Assembly: GCA_947095535.1 (NCBI GenBank)
Contig: OX352772.1
Location: 260,024,793-260,088,792, forward strand
From: Poecilobothrus nobilitatus
Lineage: Eukaryota; Arthropoda; Insecta; Diptera; Dolichopodidae
DNA length: 64,000 nt
Reading direction: 5' to 3'
This document shows positions 43,647 through 53,305 of this stretch, in pieces (positions within the stretch are counted from its first letter, which is position 1; each line of letters starts with the position of its first letter). A program made the translations under genes and the position numbers. The notes beneath the pieces were generated by a model. It saw only the letters and a list, made by a program, of their open reading frames with translations, did not search any database and was not told where the DNA came from.

Positions 43647-44567
43647 CTATATTAAATCAGTTTTATTTATCCATGAATTATGATCAGATGAGAATCCAAG
43701 CCATTTTACAAAAATCTTATTATCTTTACTTTTAATAACTTTTTCAACTAGGTAAATATTATTATGTTTAGATTTTAACAATTCATATTCATAGAAGCTT
43801 CCTTGTATAGGTTGACCTTGATAATCTTCCAGTAAATATGTGACAGGGTTAGTGATTTGAACTTTTCTTATCTTGAATATTTCAGTTGTCCAATTTGGTG
43901 TGTAGCCTTTTTCAAAAACATGTTTATACTTGCCTATTCGAACTAAGTCACCAATTTTAAATTTGTATGATGGTGAAATTTTAATATGATTATATATAGT
44001 TTTAAGTAAATTTTCAGCATTATCTTTATTAACATCAGATGGTCGTTTTTGAATTGTTCGATGTTTAGTGTTGTTATATTGTTTTGTTAATTCTTGAATT
44101 AGGTTAATCCATTTATAATTTCCATTAAAACTAAATTCTTTCCACATCTTTTCTTTTAAAGTTCTATTAAAACGTTCAACAATAGAGGCTTTTAATATGC
44201 TAAATGTTGAATAATGATTTATATGATATTTATCCATTAATTTTTTGAATATTTTATTAAAAAATTCTTTCCCATCATCTGTTTGTAAATTTTGCGGATG
44301 TCTTTTAGAAGTTAGAAAAATATTTTGCATTGCTTTTGTAACGTTCTCTGAAGTTTTTGCTTTTATAGGAATTGCCCAAGCATACTTAGAAAAGCAGTCA
44401 ATCACAGTTAATAAAAATTTAAATCCTTTGTTCTCTTTAGCATATGAACCCATTTCTACTAAATCAGCTTGCCAAAGATCATCAAATCCTTTAATTATAA
44501 CTCTACGTCGTTTAAAATTTCTTCGTGCAGGCTTATGCAGCGCTTCAACCACCTCTCTTTTACTCAT
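43647..44567 (-). CDS. int: Polinton integrase (rve, DDE) with chromodomain (B1)
   Basis: 306 residues from MSKREVVEAL (44,567); an upstream in-frame ATG at 44,615 adds only a hydrophobic leader and is not conserved in B2. Catalytic residues: WQADLVEM (Asp), TDDGKEFFN (Asp), ASIVERFNRTLKEKMW (Glu). Then KFKIGDLVRIGKYKHVFEKG, NWTTEIFKI and chromodomain KWLGFSSDHNSWINK. Intact, unlike most B1 genes. Close paralogue in B2. It joins element ends to host DNA. Confidence 0.9.
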   Translation of the reverse strand: MSKREVVEALHKPARRNFKRRRVIIKGFDDLWQADLVEMGSYAKENKGFKFLLTVIDCFSKYAWAIPIKAKTSENVTKAMQNIFLTSKRHPQNLQTDDGKEFFNKIFKKLMDKYHINHYSTFSILKASIVERFNRTLKEKMWKEFSFNGNYKWINLIQELTKQYNNTKHRTIQKRPSDVNKDNAENLLKTIYNHIKISPSYKFKIGDLVRIGKYKHVFEKGYTPNWTTEIFKIRKVQITNPVTYLLEDYQGQPIQGSFYEYELLKSKHNNIYLVEKVIKSKDNKIFVKWLGFSSDHNSWINKTDLI

Positions 44568-44672
44568 TTTTAAATAAAATGTGCCTATATAATTTATATA
44601 TATAATAAAAAGCAAATAATAAAATGTATTTAAAATTTATATTCTTTATTTATGTATGTATATAAAGTTATA

Positions 44673-44966
44673 TTATGATTTATTTTTTATTCTTTTATAT
44701 AAATCCATTAGTTTGGAACATTTTAACATATGATGTTCTGCTGAATGACAAGGACAAGTATCTGGAACAGTTGTGATGTTGTCTGATGTATAGGGACATA
44801 TATCCCAATGATATCCATACTCTTTTGTTTCAATTTGCATAGAATTTTTAAATAATTTTAAAAAATTAAAGTGAATTTTTAATTGGTCATAATGTTCCTC
44901 CAATAAAATATCCTCATATTTATCTAAAAAATTATTTAAAGTATATCCGATTTGATGTATATCCAT
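44673..44966 (-). CDS. Small unknown Polinton protein with CPCH motif
   Basis: 97 residues: NNFLDKYEDILLEEHYDQLKIHF, YGYHWDICPY, DTCPCHSAEHHMLKC, ending with basic residues. Paralogue 62,203-62,493 and, more distantly, 31,064-31,300. The conserved Cys/His cluster could bind zinc. Located directly upstream of the integrase in all three elements. Confidence 0.6.
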   Translation of the reverse strand: MDIHQIGYTLNNFLDKYEDILLEEHYDQLKIHFNFLKLFKNSMQIETKEYGYHWDICPYTSDNITTVPDTCPCHSAEHHMLKCSKLMDLYKRIKNKS

Positions 44967-44995
44967 TTCGAAAAGTAAATGAAAACTGATCTCAA

Positions 44996-45499
44996 TTATT
45001 TTTTTTTAAGTTCTAAACCACTTAATAAATCCAATGCTGATTGAGCTTGCGCTTCAGCTTTTTGTAGTCTCTCATTAATAAATTTAATTGGTTTTTTAAT
45101 TTGAAATTCAATAAAATCATTCATTTGTGAAAATTTTTCATTTAACAATTGTGAGAATTTAATATGGATTTCCTCTAAATTAATTTGTATTTTTTCTTCT
45201 AATATTTTTAATTTTTCTTCTGCTAATTTAAGTTCTATAGATACTGATGTCTCTAAATGATCAATCATTTTTCTCATTTCGTTTTGTAATAGATCTTTCT
45301 GAAAGAAAATATGGTTATTTACAAAATTTTGTGTTGCTGCATCACGCCCATCAATTGGTTCTTGAACATTTGATAAAATTTTGTTATCTAAATCATAATT
45401 TCCTTCAGAATTTAATTTGAAACCTATACCTGGAGGACCTTGAGTATGTAGTTTTCTAGAAGAAGAAGCTATACTACGTCCAAATTTATCGAGCGACAT
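44996..45499 (-). CDS. Fibre-like / attachment-type structural protein (B1)
   Basis: 167 residues. The N-terminal part has FKLNSEGNYDLDNKILSNVQ, EPIDGRDAATQNFV, a pattern also seen in tail-fibre-type domains (YD..NK.L.NV..P....DA.T..YV). The remainder is a long heptad-rich coiled coil (EMRKMIDHLE to SALDLLSGLE). Paralogue at 62,536-63,028. A trimeric fibre stalk is a reasonable guess from sequence form; no receptor-binding head is present. Confidence 0.55.
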   Translation of the reverse strand: MSLDKFGRSIASSSRKLHTQGPPGIGFKLNSEGNYDLDNKILSNVQEPIDGRDAATQNFVNNHIFFQKDLLQNEMRKMIDHLETSVSIELKLAEEKLKILEEKIQINLEEIHIKFSQLLNEKFSQMNDFIEFQIKKPIKFINERLQKAEAQAQSALDLLSGLELKKK

Positions 45500-45530
45500 T
45501 GTGGTTTTAACTGATTGTTAATGTAAATAG

Positions 45531-46491
45531 TTATTGTATTATATTTGCTTCTCTCAACTCTTCAATTATAGATACAATTTCATTGTGATGATTGTTGTTA
45601 CCAGCTGTTTCTGATGCAATTAAAAGTCTTAATCTATCAACTAATTCATTAGGATCATCCCAATAAACATACTGATTTGATTGATTTGTATAATTTAAAT
45701 GAGTTTGCGGATTTATGAAAATAATTTGTAAAATTTTTTTTCGAACAACCTGAAGCAGTTTTTTTATGTCTAGTGTTATAATCATGTTCATATAATTTTC
45801 TTAATATATTTTTGTATTTAAAACCTTTGTTTCCTTTTATTTGCTCTAAATGATCATAATTTCTACTATGCGCATTCGTTTTGTTCAGTATTTGATGATA
45901 TGTTTTTAAATCATTTTCAATATAGTTTATAGGTTTTTTTTTAAATATCAATTCATATAGACCATCAGTTCCTTTAAAAACTTCATTATCAATCGAAATA
46001 TTTTTAGTAATTTCATCTATTTGAAAATTAGCATTCCCAAGTTTTCGAACATTTAATGACTTATCAAAATATGGCCCATATGTCTTATCAAGTTCTGACT
46101 TGTTAAGAACAGGAAATTGTGAAATTGATGATTCACCAATAGATGAAGTCTCAAATTTTATAGTATTTGGTGTTGAAGTTATAAATTTACTGAGAGTATT
46201 ACTTTTGCTTACTTTGCTAGGCGTTTTAACTTCCGGCTTAAATGATCTCAATAATTTTAAGGTGTTATCATCACTAGCAGGCATTTTAATTTCAGGTTTG
46301 ATAACATTATTTGAAAATTGTTGTTGTTGTTGTTTGACAACATTTGTTAATTCTTTCAATGGTTTTGTAATTGGAATGAAAGCTTCTTCTCGATTACGGT
46401 CTTCTGATAGCTTCTGAACTTTTAAAGATTGAAATTTCCTTTTTAAATTTTTACGAGTTTTCATTAAATCTTTCATAAGTTGTTCATCCAT
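45531..46491 (-). pseudogene. Conserved Polinton B protein (YGPYFD..NVRKLGN / YWDDPNELVDRL), one frameshift
   Basis: The first frame (46,491-45,655) has a basic start, a Ser/Thr-rich linker, ELDKTYGPYFDKSLNVRKLGN, FKGTDGLYELIFKKKP, TNAHSRNYD and GNKGFKYKNILRKLY. The +1 frame carries QYVYWDDPNELVDRLRLLIAS, NHHNEIVSIIEELREANII. The break lies at an A8 run in sense (45,734-45,741). The family is widespread in insect genomes as uncharacterised Polinton genes. A virion or scaffold function is possible. Confidence 0.7.
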
Positions 46492-46510
46492 TTTTTTAAT
46501 AATAATTTAA

Positions 46511-46660
46511 TTAACTGTAAATTATCGACTGAACTGTTCTCTTGCTAACTGCTAACTGATAATCCCTAACTGCTGACTGGTAACTGCTATCTGCTATCTG
46601 CTAACTGCATACTACTAACTGATATCTATTAAATAACCTGTTTAGTTAGTAACTGCCAAC
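46511..46660. promoter_or_regulatory. Cluster of TAACTG (Myb-type) motifs
   Basis: Eight copies of TAACTG and one CAACTG, all on the plus strand within about 150 bp between the ATPase end and the start of the 46,491 gene, with degenerate relatives (TATCTGC, TGACTGG). TAACTG is the classical Myb recognition core. The spacing is irregular (7-25 bp), so this is a degenerate short-unit array rather than a strict satellite. Confidence 0.45.
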
Positions 46661-46681
46661 TGCTAACAGATCTTGGTTTAA

Positions 46682-47308
46682 CTAAAATTTAGCAAATGCA
46701 TCAAAATTTTTTCTATATCGCCCATTATTTAAACCACTATCTTTGTCAATTAATAGAAAACCATAATTATCATTCCAGCAGCATGCACTCAATTTTTTAA
46801 ATTCATTAAATGTCATATCAGAATTTACATGATCATTAAATATATGTTTTAAATTTAAATCATCTTGCTTAAATATAATTAAAAAATTAGCATTATCTCT
46901 AACTAAATGCTTTGGAATTCTTGTATATGACTGACATAAATAAAAGCTATCTACTTCTTGGTGACGTCCCATACAAAAATAGGCTCTTATATTATCTTGT
47001 TTATCACAAGCAACATCATCAAAAATAAATATTGAGTTTGGTTGTGAGGCTGATGGTTCAATTACATCAGCATTATTTGAAAATTCGTTATATCCCATTC
47101 CTTTGATTGGTTTTATTAATTTTTTTAAATATTCATATTTAGGTTGATGCAATGATTTCGAGTAGATATATATGTTTTGAAATTTGAGCCCTTTAGGATC
47201 TAAAAGCATACTTATCATAGCATTAGTTTTACCGCAATTTGAAGGCCCGACTATTAATCCTCTTATACTATCCGGAAAACATTCACCATGTCTTTTTATT
47301 TTCTTTTT
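46682..47308 (-). CDS. Packaging ATPase (FtsK/HerA type) of B1
   Basis: Open from 47,308; an in-frame TGA sits just upstream (47,309-47,311), and the first internal ATG (47,218) would miss the P-loop. Walker A GPSNCGKTN, then PKGLKFQNIYIYSKSLHQPKYEYL, Walker B NSIFIFDDVACDKQ, CMGRHQEVDSFYLCQSYTRIPKHLVRDNAN and GFLLIDKD. The basic KRHGE start block is present, so either the TGA is a lesion or the start lies elsewhere. It translocates the genome into the capsid in this family. Confidence 0.75.
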   Translation of the reverse strand, partial: KKKIKRHGECFPDSIRGLIVGPSNCGKTNAMISMLLDPKGLKFQNIYIYSKSLHQPKYEYLKKLIKPIKGMGYNEFSNNADVIEPSASQPNSIFIFDDVACDKQDNIRAYFCMGRHQEVDSFYLCQSYTRIPKHLVRDNANFLIIFKQDDLNLKHIFNDHVNSDMTFNEFKKLSACCWNDNYGFLLIDKDSGLNNGRYRKNFDAFAKF

Positions 47309-47421
47309 TCAATTTTGATCGAAATTTTTAATTTTAACTGCATTATCTAGTTTTATAAATTTCTTTTTATAAAATGTGATAAGTATTTGAGTGACTTTCT
47401 TAAACTAAACAACTTAATATT

Positions 47422-47820
47422 ATGCCACTTCATAATAAATATTCAATCAGTAACCAAAAAACTGTTAATGGAAAAGGTGTAGTTAATTCTCTAATTAATA
47501 AACTACTATTTGAAGCACATTTACCTGGCTCTAATTATTGTGGTCCAGGGACAAAACTAGCAAAACGATTAGCACGAGGTGATAAAGGAATTAATGGTTT
47601 AGATGAGGCTTGTCGAGAGCATGACATAGCATATTCTCAAAATATTGATCAAAATCAACGTCATATAGCTGATAAAATATTGGCAGAGAAAGCTTGGCAA
47701 AGGATAAAAGCTAAAGACTCAAGTTTTGGCGAACGGTTAAATTCATACCTAGTTACAAACTCAATGAAAGCTAAAGTTAGGCTCGGTATGGGATTAAAAA
47801 AGAAAAAAAGAAAATTTTAA
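47422..47820 (+). CDS. Phospholipase A2-domain protein (parvovirus VP1u type)
   Basis: 132 residues. PGSNYCGPGTKL is the calcium-binding loop and LDEACREHDIAY carries the catalytic His-Asp pair, the signature of the compact PLA2 found in parvovirus VP1 unique regions and noted in adintovirus-like elements. There it breaches endosomal membranes during entry. The protein ends in a run of lysines. The 47,835 frame starts right after in the -1 phase and its content usually belongs to the same protein in relatives, so the two are likely one gene. Confidence 0.85.
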   Translation: MPLHNKYSISNQKTVNGKGVVNSLINKLLFEAHLPGSNYCGPGTKLAKRLARGDKGINGLDEACREHDIAYSQNIDQNQRHIADKILAEKAWQRIKAKDSSFGERLNSYLVTNSMKAKVRLGMGLKKKKRKF

Positions 47821-47834
47821 GAAAAAAGAAAACT

Positions 47835-48251
47835 TTGAGAAAAAAATTCTTGAAAAATGTTATAAAGGAAGCTAAACTAGCTGTTAAAACTATAAAAAAA
47901 CCGACGAATGATAAGAATATTATAAAAACTGCTTTGCATGCTGCTAGAAAGTTTTCTAAAGGACAGAAACAAAATATTAACATTCCTCGAATAATTCCTG
48001 TACCAAAAATTGGAGGAGTTTTACCTTTAATCCCTATATTTGCTGCTCTATCTGCTATTGGAGCACTTTCAGGCGGCGCTGCAGGAATAACTAAAGCTGT
48101 TAACGATGCTAAAAATGCTCACAAAGAGTTAAAAGAAAGTCAACGTCATAATAAAATGATGGAAGCGATTGCATTAAAAGGAGGTAATGGATTGCATTTA
48201 AAAACATATAAAACAGGATTAGGTCTTTATTTGAATCCAAAAAACCATTAA
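47835..48251 (+). CDS. Basic/hydrophobic C-terminal part of the PLA2 protein (separate frame)
   Basis: 138 residues. Basic N-terminal third, then PVPKIGGVLPLIPIFAALSAIGALSGGAAGI (hydrophobic, glycine-rich), AVNDAKNAHKELKES, and the tail LKTYKTGLGLYLNP. The segment order is what follows the PLA2 domain in relatives known to me. The PLA2 frame has an in-phase A AAA AAG at 47,796-47,802, so -1 frameshifting, a one-base deletion or an assembly error would each explain the split. Confidence 0.65.
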   Translation: MRKKFLKNVIKEAKLAVKTIKKPTNDKNIIKTALHAARKFSKGQKQNINIPRIIPVPKIGGVLPLIPIFAALSAIGALSGGAAGITKAVNDAKNAHKELKESQRHNKMMEAIALKGGNGLHLKTYKTGLGLYLNPKNH

Positions 48252-48631
48252 CCAAGCTACCCAATAGAGCTCTTACAAATATTGATTTAGAAAACTTTGG
48301 TAAAAAATACTTAAAACATTTTCGAGGACTTTTTATGAGAGATAATTTACCAATACGTAGACCTTGGAAATATGAATGTGGTATAATAAATTTGGATAAT
48401 TCTATTGGATATGGAACGCATTGGGTAGCTTATTTTAAAAATGATGAAATAACTCATTATTTTGATAGTTTTGGAAATTTAAGACCACCATTAGAAGTAA
48501 TAAAATATTTAGGAGATAAGCTTACATATAATTATAATAAATATCAAAATTTTAATTCTTACAATTGTGGACATTTATGCTTAGAATTTTTATTTCATAT
48601 TCTTAAGAAAAAAATTATTATCAGTAAATAA
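48245..48631 (+). CDS. Adenain-like cysteine protease (B1), N-terminus uncertain
   Basis: The frame opens without ATG near 48,245 (LTKLPNRALTNIDLENFGKK) and the first ATG is at 48,335. The full catalytic set is visible: YGTHWVAYFK (His), HYFDSFGNLRPP (Asp and oxyanion region) and NSYNCGHLCLEFL (Cys). In relatives the protein begins shortly before LPNRAL, so only the start codon is missing. It would mature virion proteins. Directly follows the PLA2 C-terminal frame, overlapping its end. Confidence 0.75.
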   Translation, partial: PLTKLPNRALTNIDLENFGKKYLKHFRGLFMRDNLPIRRPWKYECGIINLDNSIGYGTHWVAYFKNDEITHYFDSFGNLRPPLEVIKYLGDKLTYNYNKYQNFNSYNCGHLCLEFLFHILKKKIIISK

Positions 48632-48892
48632 AACATAATAAAAAATAAAAAAAATTTTTTATTCTTAGTCTAGCTTTATTTAAACTGACCAACATTAATA
48701 ATTTTGTTGAAGTTCAAGGTTATTTCTCTATATTTGAACATAAATGAAATAAAAAACTAACTGATAAAGAATAATTAGAATTTAGTTATAACAAAAGAAA
48801 TTTAAACGAAAGATTTTTGTATATATGTATATATTATATATTAATGTGTATTAGCCTTAAATCTAAATCATTGAATTTTGGATTTAAAAACC

Positions 48893-48900
48893 TATAAAAA
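48893..48900 (+). promoter_or_regulatory. TATA box before the penton-like gene of B1
   Basis: TATAAAAA 43 bp before the ATG at 48,943. Confidence 0.35.
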
Positions 48901-48942
48901 CAGAATACACAACTGAAATATCTCATTATATCGATTAAAGAC

Positions 48943-49355
48943 ATGTCAATAACATTAACTTTAAACGGAAACTCTTCCACATTGACAACTAATTATTTTC
49001 CCCCTATAGATCTAAAGGGAAGAGAATACACCTGCGGTTTAGTTGATTTTCAAACGTATAACTCAATACCTAATATAGATGAGGAGAATAATACATTTAT
49101 TATTGATGATAAACCTATTACAATTCCAACAGATTAACAGATTAACAATAAGATTACACTTAAAGCTTTAGAATGATCGTATTTAATCAAAATTATCAAT
49201 CTAATATAAATTCACAGAATGATGAACATCATCTTAATTCTTTAAAGACAGTCGAAGGAGGAGGTGTAACACAGCATTTAAAATACAAAAAACAATTATC
49301 ATTTGAAAATAAAGAATATTTAAAATCTCTTGGATATCTACTAAAAGTAACTTAA
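48943..49355 (+). pseudogene. Penton-like minor capsid protein of B1, internally deleted
   Basis: The N-terminus (48,943-49,137) reads LTLNGNSSTLTTNYFPPIDL, YTCGLVDFQTYNSIPNIDEEN, a conserved minor-capsid start in insect Polintons. It stops after ITIPTD. The second frame (49,173-49,355) ends NKEYLKSLGYLL, resembling a short gene that normally follows. About 150-200 codons of the penton gene appear lost between them. Confidence 0.6.
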
Positions 49356-50463
49356 ATGGTGCTCTTTAATGATCCTATTTTTGATGAAACTATAACTAGT
49401 GCTCATTGGCATTCATATTCACCATTCTTAAACACATTCGGATTAAGTGATATTATACGAATACAAATACAAAATCAAAACTTAAATATATCACCCTCAA
49501 CAAGTCTAATCTACATTGAAGGTTATGTATCAAAACATGATGGAACAACTGTTACTCACACTAAACTAGTTAATAATGCTATACCATTTCTATTTGATGA
49601 AATTCGCTATGAACTTAATGGTAAGGAAATTGATCATAATCGTAATGTTGGAATAACTTCAACATTAAAAAACTATATTTCACTCAACCGAAATGAAAGT
49701 GCAGCTTTATACAATGGAAGTTGGTCACCTGATGCATCAATTAAAATAAATAATTTGTACTCTAATTTTTGTATACCCTTAAAAAAGATTAATAGGATTT
49801 GCTGAAGACTACAAAAACATTATTCCAAATGCAAAACATGAATTAATATTAACTCGCTCTCGATCTAATGATAATTCATTATTATGCGCCATTGCTAATG
49901 CAAATGAAAAACCGAAAATTACTATTACAAAAATATATTGGAAGGTTCAACATTTTAACTTAGCTGATAATCTTAAATTAAATTTATACAAAAGTATTGA
50001 AAATGGGTCAGTTATGAAAATTCCTTTTAGAAATTGGGAATTACATGAATATCCTACATTACCATCTGGAACTATACATCATATTTGCAATGTTAAAACA
50101 GCCTCACAACTTGAAAAACCTCGTTTTATTGTTTTTGCTCTACAAACTGGCAAACAAAATAAGCTGGAAGAAGATCCTTCAACTTTTAATTATTGTGATA
50201 TTGAAAATATAAAAGTATATTTAAATTCAGAATCATACCCATATGAAGATATGAATTTAGATTTTGCAAAAAATCGTTATGCTTTAGCATATGAAGCATA
50301 TTCGAATTTTAGAAGCTTTTATTATAATAACTCAATATCAGAGCCTTTAGTTTCATGCGATCACTTTAAAACTGATTCTCCAATCTTCATAATTGATACT
50401 CGTTATCAAAATGATAATCTTAAAATGGGGCCAGTTGATGTTAAAATTGAAATAAAAACTTAA
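49356..50463 (+). pseudogene. Major capsid protein, double jelly-roll-like family (B1), one frameshift
   Basis: First frame: NTFGLSDIIRIQIQNQ, LIYIEGYVSK, NNAIPFLFDEIRYELNGKEI, LNRNESAALYNGSW and FCIPLKK. After a run of six A (49,781-49,786) the +1 frame continues GFAEDYKNIIPNAKHELILT, KIPFRNWELHEYPTLPSGT, FIVFALQTGK, VYLNSESYPYEDMNLDFAKN and GPVDVKIEIKT to TAA. This is the insect double-jelly-roll-like (DJR) family, distinct from the F54H12.2-type capsid in A. Apart from the single base it looks complete. Confidence 0.8.
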
Positions 50464-50489
50464 AAGAAAAAAAAAAATTAATAAATTTA

Positions 50490-50912
50490 TTTTAAAAGAA
50501 ATTGCTATTCTTTCATCAAATGATGAAATTCAACATTTTATAATAAGATCACCTTACAGTTACCATTATTTAGACGCAAAAGCAAAAACCACCAATAAAT
50601 GGCTCACTAAAAATCATCGCGGGTTTAAATGGAGCGATGGCAAAACAAATTTTCATGATGTCATCATTTTTTTAAAGTTATTCGTAAAAAATAATAAAAT
50701 TTATGTTAAGGGAGATGAGAAAAAATCCTGGCATTTTAAAACAAAATAATGTAATCGATTTAAATGAACACGATTTAACAAGTTTAAAAGTAATGAAAGA
50801 TCAGCACATTCATTCTAATACAAAACGATGTTCCTTTAATCATGTTGGGATTTGTTCGCTTGAAAATATTCAAATAATAAAAATGCTGATTAATCAAAAT
50901 AATCCTATTTAA
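50490..50912 (+). pseudogene. Unknown conserved Polinton B gene, frameshifted
   Basis: A frame without ATG (about 50,496-50,750) has FIIRSPYSYHYLDAKAKTTN, GFKWSDGKTNFHDVI and YVKGDEKKSWHF. It shifts near 50,730 into the frame 50,703-50,912 with LNEHDLTSLKVMKDQ, CSFNHVGICSLENIQIIKML. The YVKG..K..W...DL..L..L pattern with C....C..N recurs in insect Polintons. Function unknown. Confidence 0.5.
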
Positions 50913-51500
50913 GAAGAAAAATATTTCCATTCAATATCAGTGTGAGGAGATCAATCAAACGTTATTGATCGATAATTATCATAACAATACGGATAAATAT
51001 ACTAAGCAAGCATCTAAACAGAAATATGAAAAGCTAGCTAATACTTCAACGGAATCAACTAAAAGTTGGAAGGAAGAAATAAAACAGAATAATTCTAACA
51101 ATGATAAAACTAAAACTAAGAAGTAAAAAAAAGGAGAGTTTCGATTTTATCATCATATTTAACAATTGGGAAGCCCTCAACCTCATCAACAGCTTCATCA
51201 TCTAACAACTTGAGGAAAGAAAATAATAAAAAAATTTTTTATTAACAATAATCTAAAAATCTGTAAATTAAAAAGAAAAAAATAATAAAAATTTAAATAT
51301 GAAAAAATATTTTTTTTTGCTTTTTATTTATTTAATTCTTTCTTCAATTTTTTGTATGATATATAAAAAAAATAAAAATTTTATAAATGTAAAAAATAAA
51401 AAATCAAATTTAAAATAACATACATATTCCTTTTTATTTACTTTTATTTTAAAAAAACATATATATATAAATAATTATATATATATTGAATGATTTTAAT
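50913..51500. other. Non-coding stretch, possible gene scrap
   Basis: 50,970-51,130 contains a short open stretch (ASKQKYEKLANTSTESTKSW) without a recognisable family. The rest is A/T-rich poly-A/poly-T. Confidence 0.4.
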
Positions 51501-51974
51501 TTATAATTTTTCAATTTTAAATTTTAAATTTATAATATTATTTTGCTTAGAAGTAATTACAAAATGGTATTTTATTTTGTTATTGGAAATTTTATTGTTT
51601 AAATTTTTTATTAACTTTCCTGTATATTTAATACTGTATTGCCTTGGTAAGTAAGTATAAAAATTTACTCCTTCTACCATTATGCACTTAACTGTTTCAT
51701 TGTCAGGAGTCCTGAACTTCGAATCCTTTTCCTCAAGTTTTATAATGTTATATTCCTTATTTTTCTTTAACATAGCTATCGCACAATATTTTTTATGTGA
51801 TTGCTGAACATCATTAATATCAGCAACCAATTCTGCCATATCACTATCGCTCATTTCATCAGATGAACTGTCTAGTGACACTGCTTCTTTAAAACGTTTT
51901 CCAGCAGGCCTATTCATTCTTAAAATTTCCTCTTCATCATCAGTGAAATTTCCATTTTCTCCCATTCTTTTCAT
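51501..51974 (-). CDS. Small conserved Polinton protein (LKKNKEYNI...LPRQ type)
   Basis: 157 residues. The N-terminal half is acidic and Ser/Asp-rich (DDEEEIL, SSSDEMSDSDMAELVADI). The C-terminal half reads MLKKNKEYNIIKLEEKDSKF, VEGVNFYTYLPRQY and ends in beta-type sequence. It shares the Y.I/V..F, then YMP.R / YLP.Q pattern with the broken gene at 26,426 in element A. The short beta-rich domain recalls a single-strand-binding or transcription accessory fold, a tentative reading. Convergent with the capsid operon. Confidence 0.5.
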   Translation of the reverse strand: MKRMGENGNFTDDEEEILRMNRPAGKRFKEAVSLDSSSDEMSDSDMAELVADINDVQQSHKKYCAIAMLKKNKEYNIIKLEEKDSKFRTPDNETVKCIMVEGVNFYTYLPRQYSIKYTGKLIKNLNNKISNNKIKYHFVITSKQNNIINLKFKIEKL

Positions 51975-52772
51975 TTTTTTTTGTGTACTTAGCGAAAGTA
52001 TATTGGATACTAAATTACAATTTGTATTGAATCTATCTTTTTATAAATAAGAAAAAAAAGCTTTGTATGAAATACTGAATATACATATGTTTTTTCAGTA
52101 TTAAAAATTTTTTTTCTTTTTTACTAATTTGTTAATAGTAGTACTGATAAGGATTAGTTCTAAAACATAGAAAAATGTTTTTTATCCTAATAATAAGGAG
52201 GATGTATGTGGTTTTATAGTTCTCATATTCTTAAATTTTTAAAGCAATTCATCTAATACAAAAAACTATCTGTATTTCACATTTTTGACAAATTTTAAGA
52301 AATACGTTTTCTATTTTTTTTATAAGAAAAAGCTTGTACAAAAATATACATATATTTTTTTAGTATAAAAAATTATTTTTTTCATTTGTGGTAATTGTTA
52401 ATAGTAGTGCTGATAACCTGATAAGGATTAGTTTTTAAAAAGAAAAAAATTATATTAAAATCATATTCTTATTTCTTTTTTTTTATTAAATATAATTAAA
52501 CTAAACATAAGTTTTTACAATTTATCTACAATTAATTATTTCAATGAAAATTCTAAGATTCAGTAGTTCAGTATTGATAAAAAATTTTGTTTTATTAATA
52601 CTGAAAAAAAAACATTCTGTTTAATATTTTAAAGCAATTAAAAACATTAGAGGAAGTATGTGGTTTTATAGTACTGAAAAATAACTTAAAATTTATGTAG
52701 ATTTTTGTGGTATAAAACTGAGTAACTTTTATATTAATCAAATAGTTTGATTCTTAAAAAATAACGCAAAAG
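51975..52772. other. Non-coding stretch with a duplicated segment
   Basis: TTAATAGTAGT.CTGATAA...GGATTAGTT with its upstream TTTTTTAGTATTAAAAA occurs at about 52,090-52,165 and again at 52,355-52,440. No gene seen. Confidence 0.5.
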
Positions 52773-53235
52773 ATGTATACCAGAGAAGAAATAATAAAGA
52801 TGGGCTTTAGCGCTTATGGTATTCCTAATGAATATCAAATTTTTGAGGCCGGAAATGCTGATCAAACATATGCAGTGTTCTACAGATTTTTCGATATTGA
52901 AAATCTTACTTTTAACAGTGGTCATGATTTTGTAGAAGCTTGTCAAAAAACTCCAATGGCAGACGTGTTCTGCTATAAATGTTTCATAAACATGGATAAT
53001 GAACATCAGGAAGAAAAGCAAAAAACTCTGCAAGGAACTTTCAGCTTGTACAGTTGTACAGCAAATTGATGGTTGTACAGCAACCCACCTGGTAGACGTA
53101 GAAGAATTCATAAAGAATTATGGTCCAATCTGCATTAATTGTCATTCCTCTAGCGTCATGCTAAAAATGATGAAAAAGAAAGTAATTTCAAAATTATATA
53201 GAAATATAAAAACAAAATACAATAATTTAAGTTAA
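52773..53235 (+). pseudogene. Unknown cysteine-rich gene of B1, one frameshift
   Basis: Frame 1 (52,773-53,069) starts MYTREEIIKMGFSAYGI and holds DVFCYKCFINMD. Frame 2 from about 53,020 has CKELSACTVVQQIDGC, VEEFIKNYGPICINCHSSSV and a basic tail to 53,235. The break lies in a run of six A (53,020-53,025). CYKC and CINC could form a zinc ribbon. It lies just downstream of PolB in opposite orientation. Unknown family. Confidence 0.45.
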
Positions 53236-53305
53236 TAACAATTTTTTTATTTTAATAATAAAAATACAATTGAATCATAGTTTATTTTTTTTTTTTGTAT
53301 TTACA

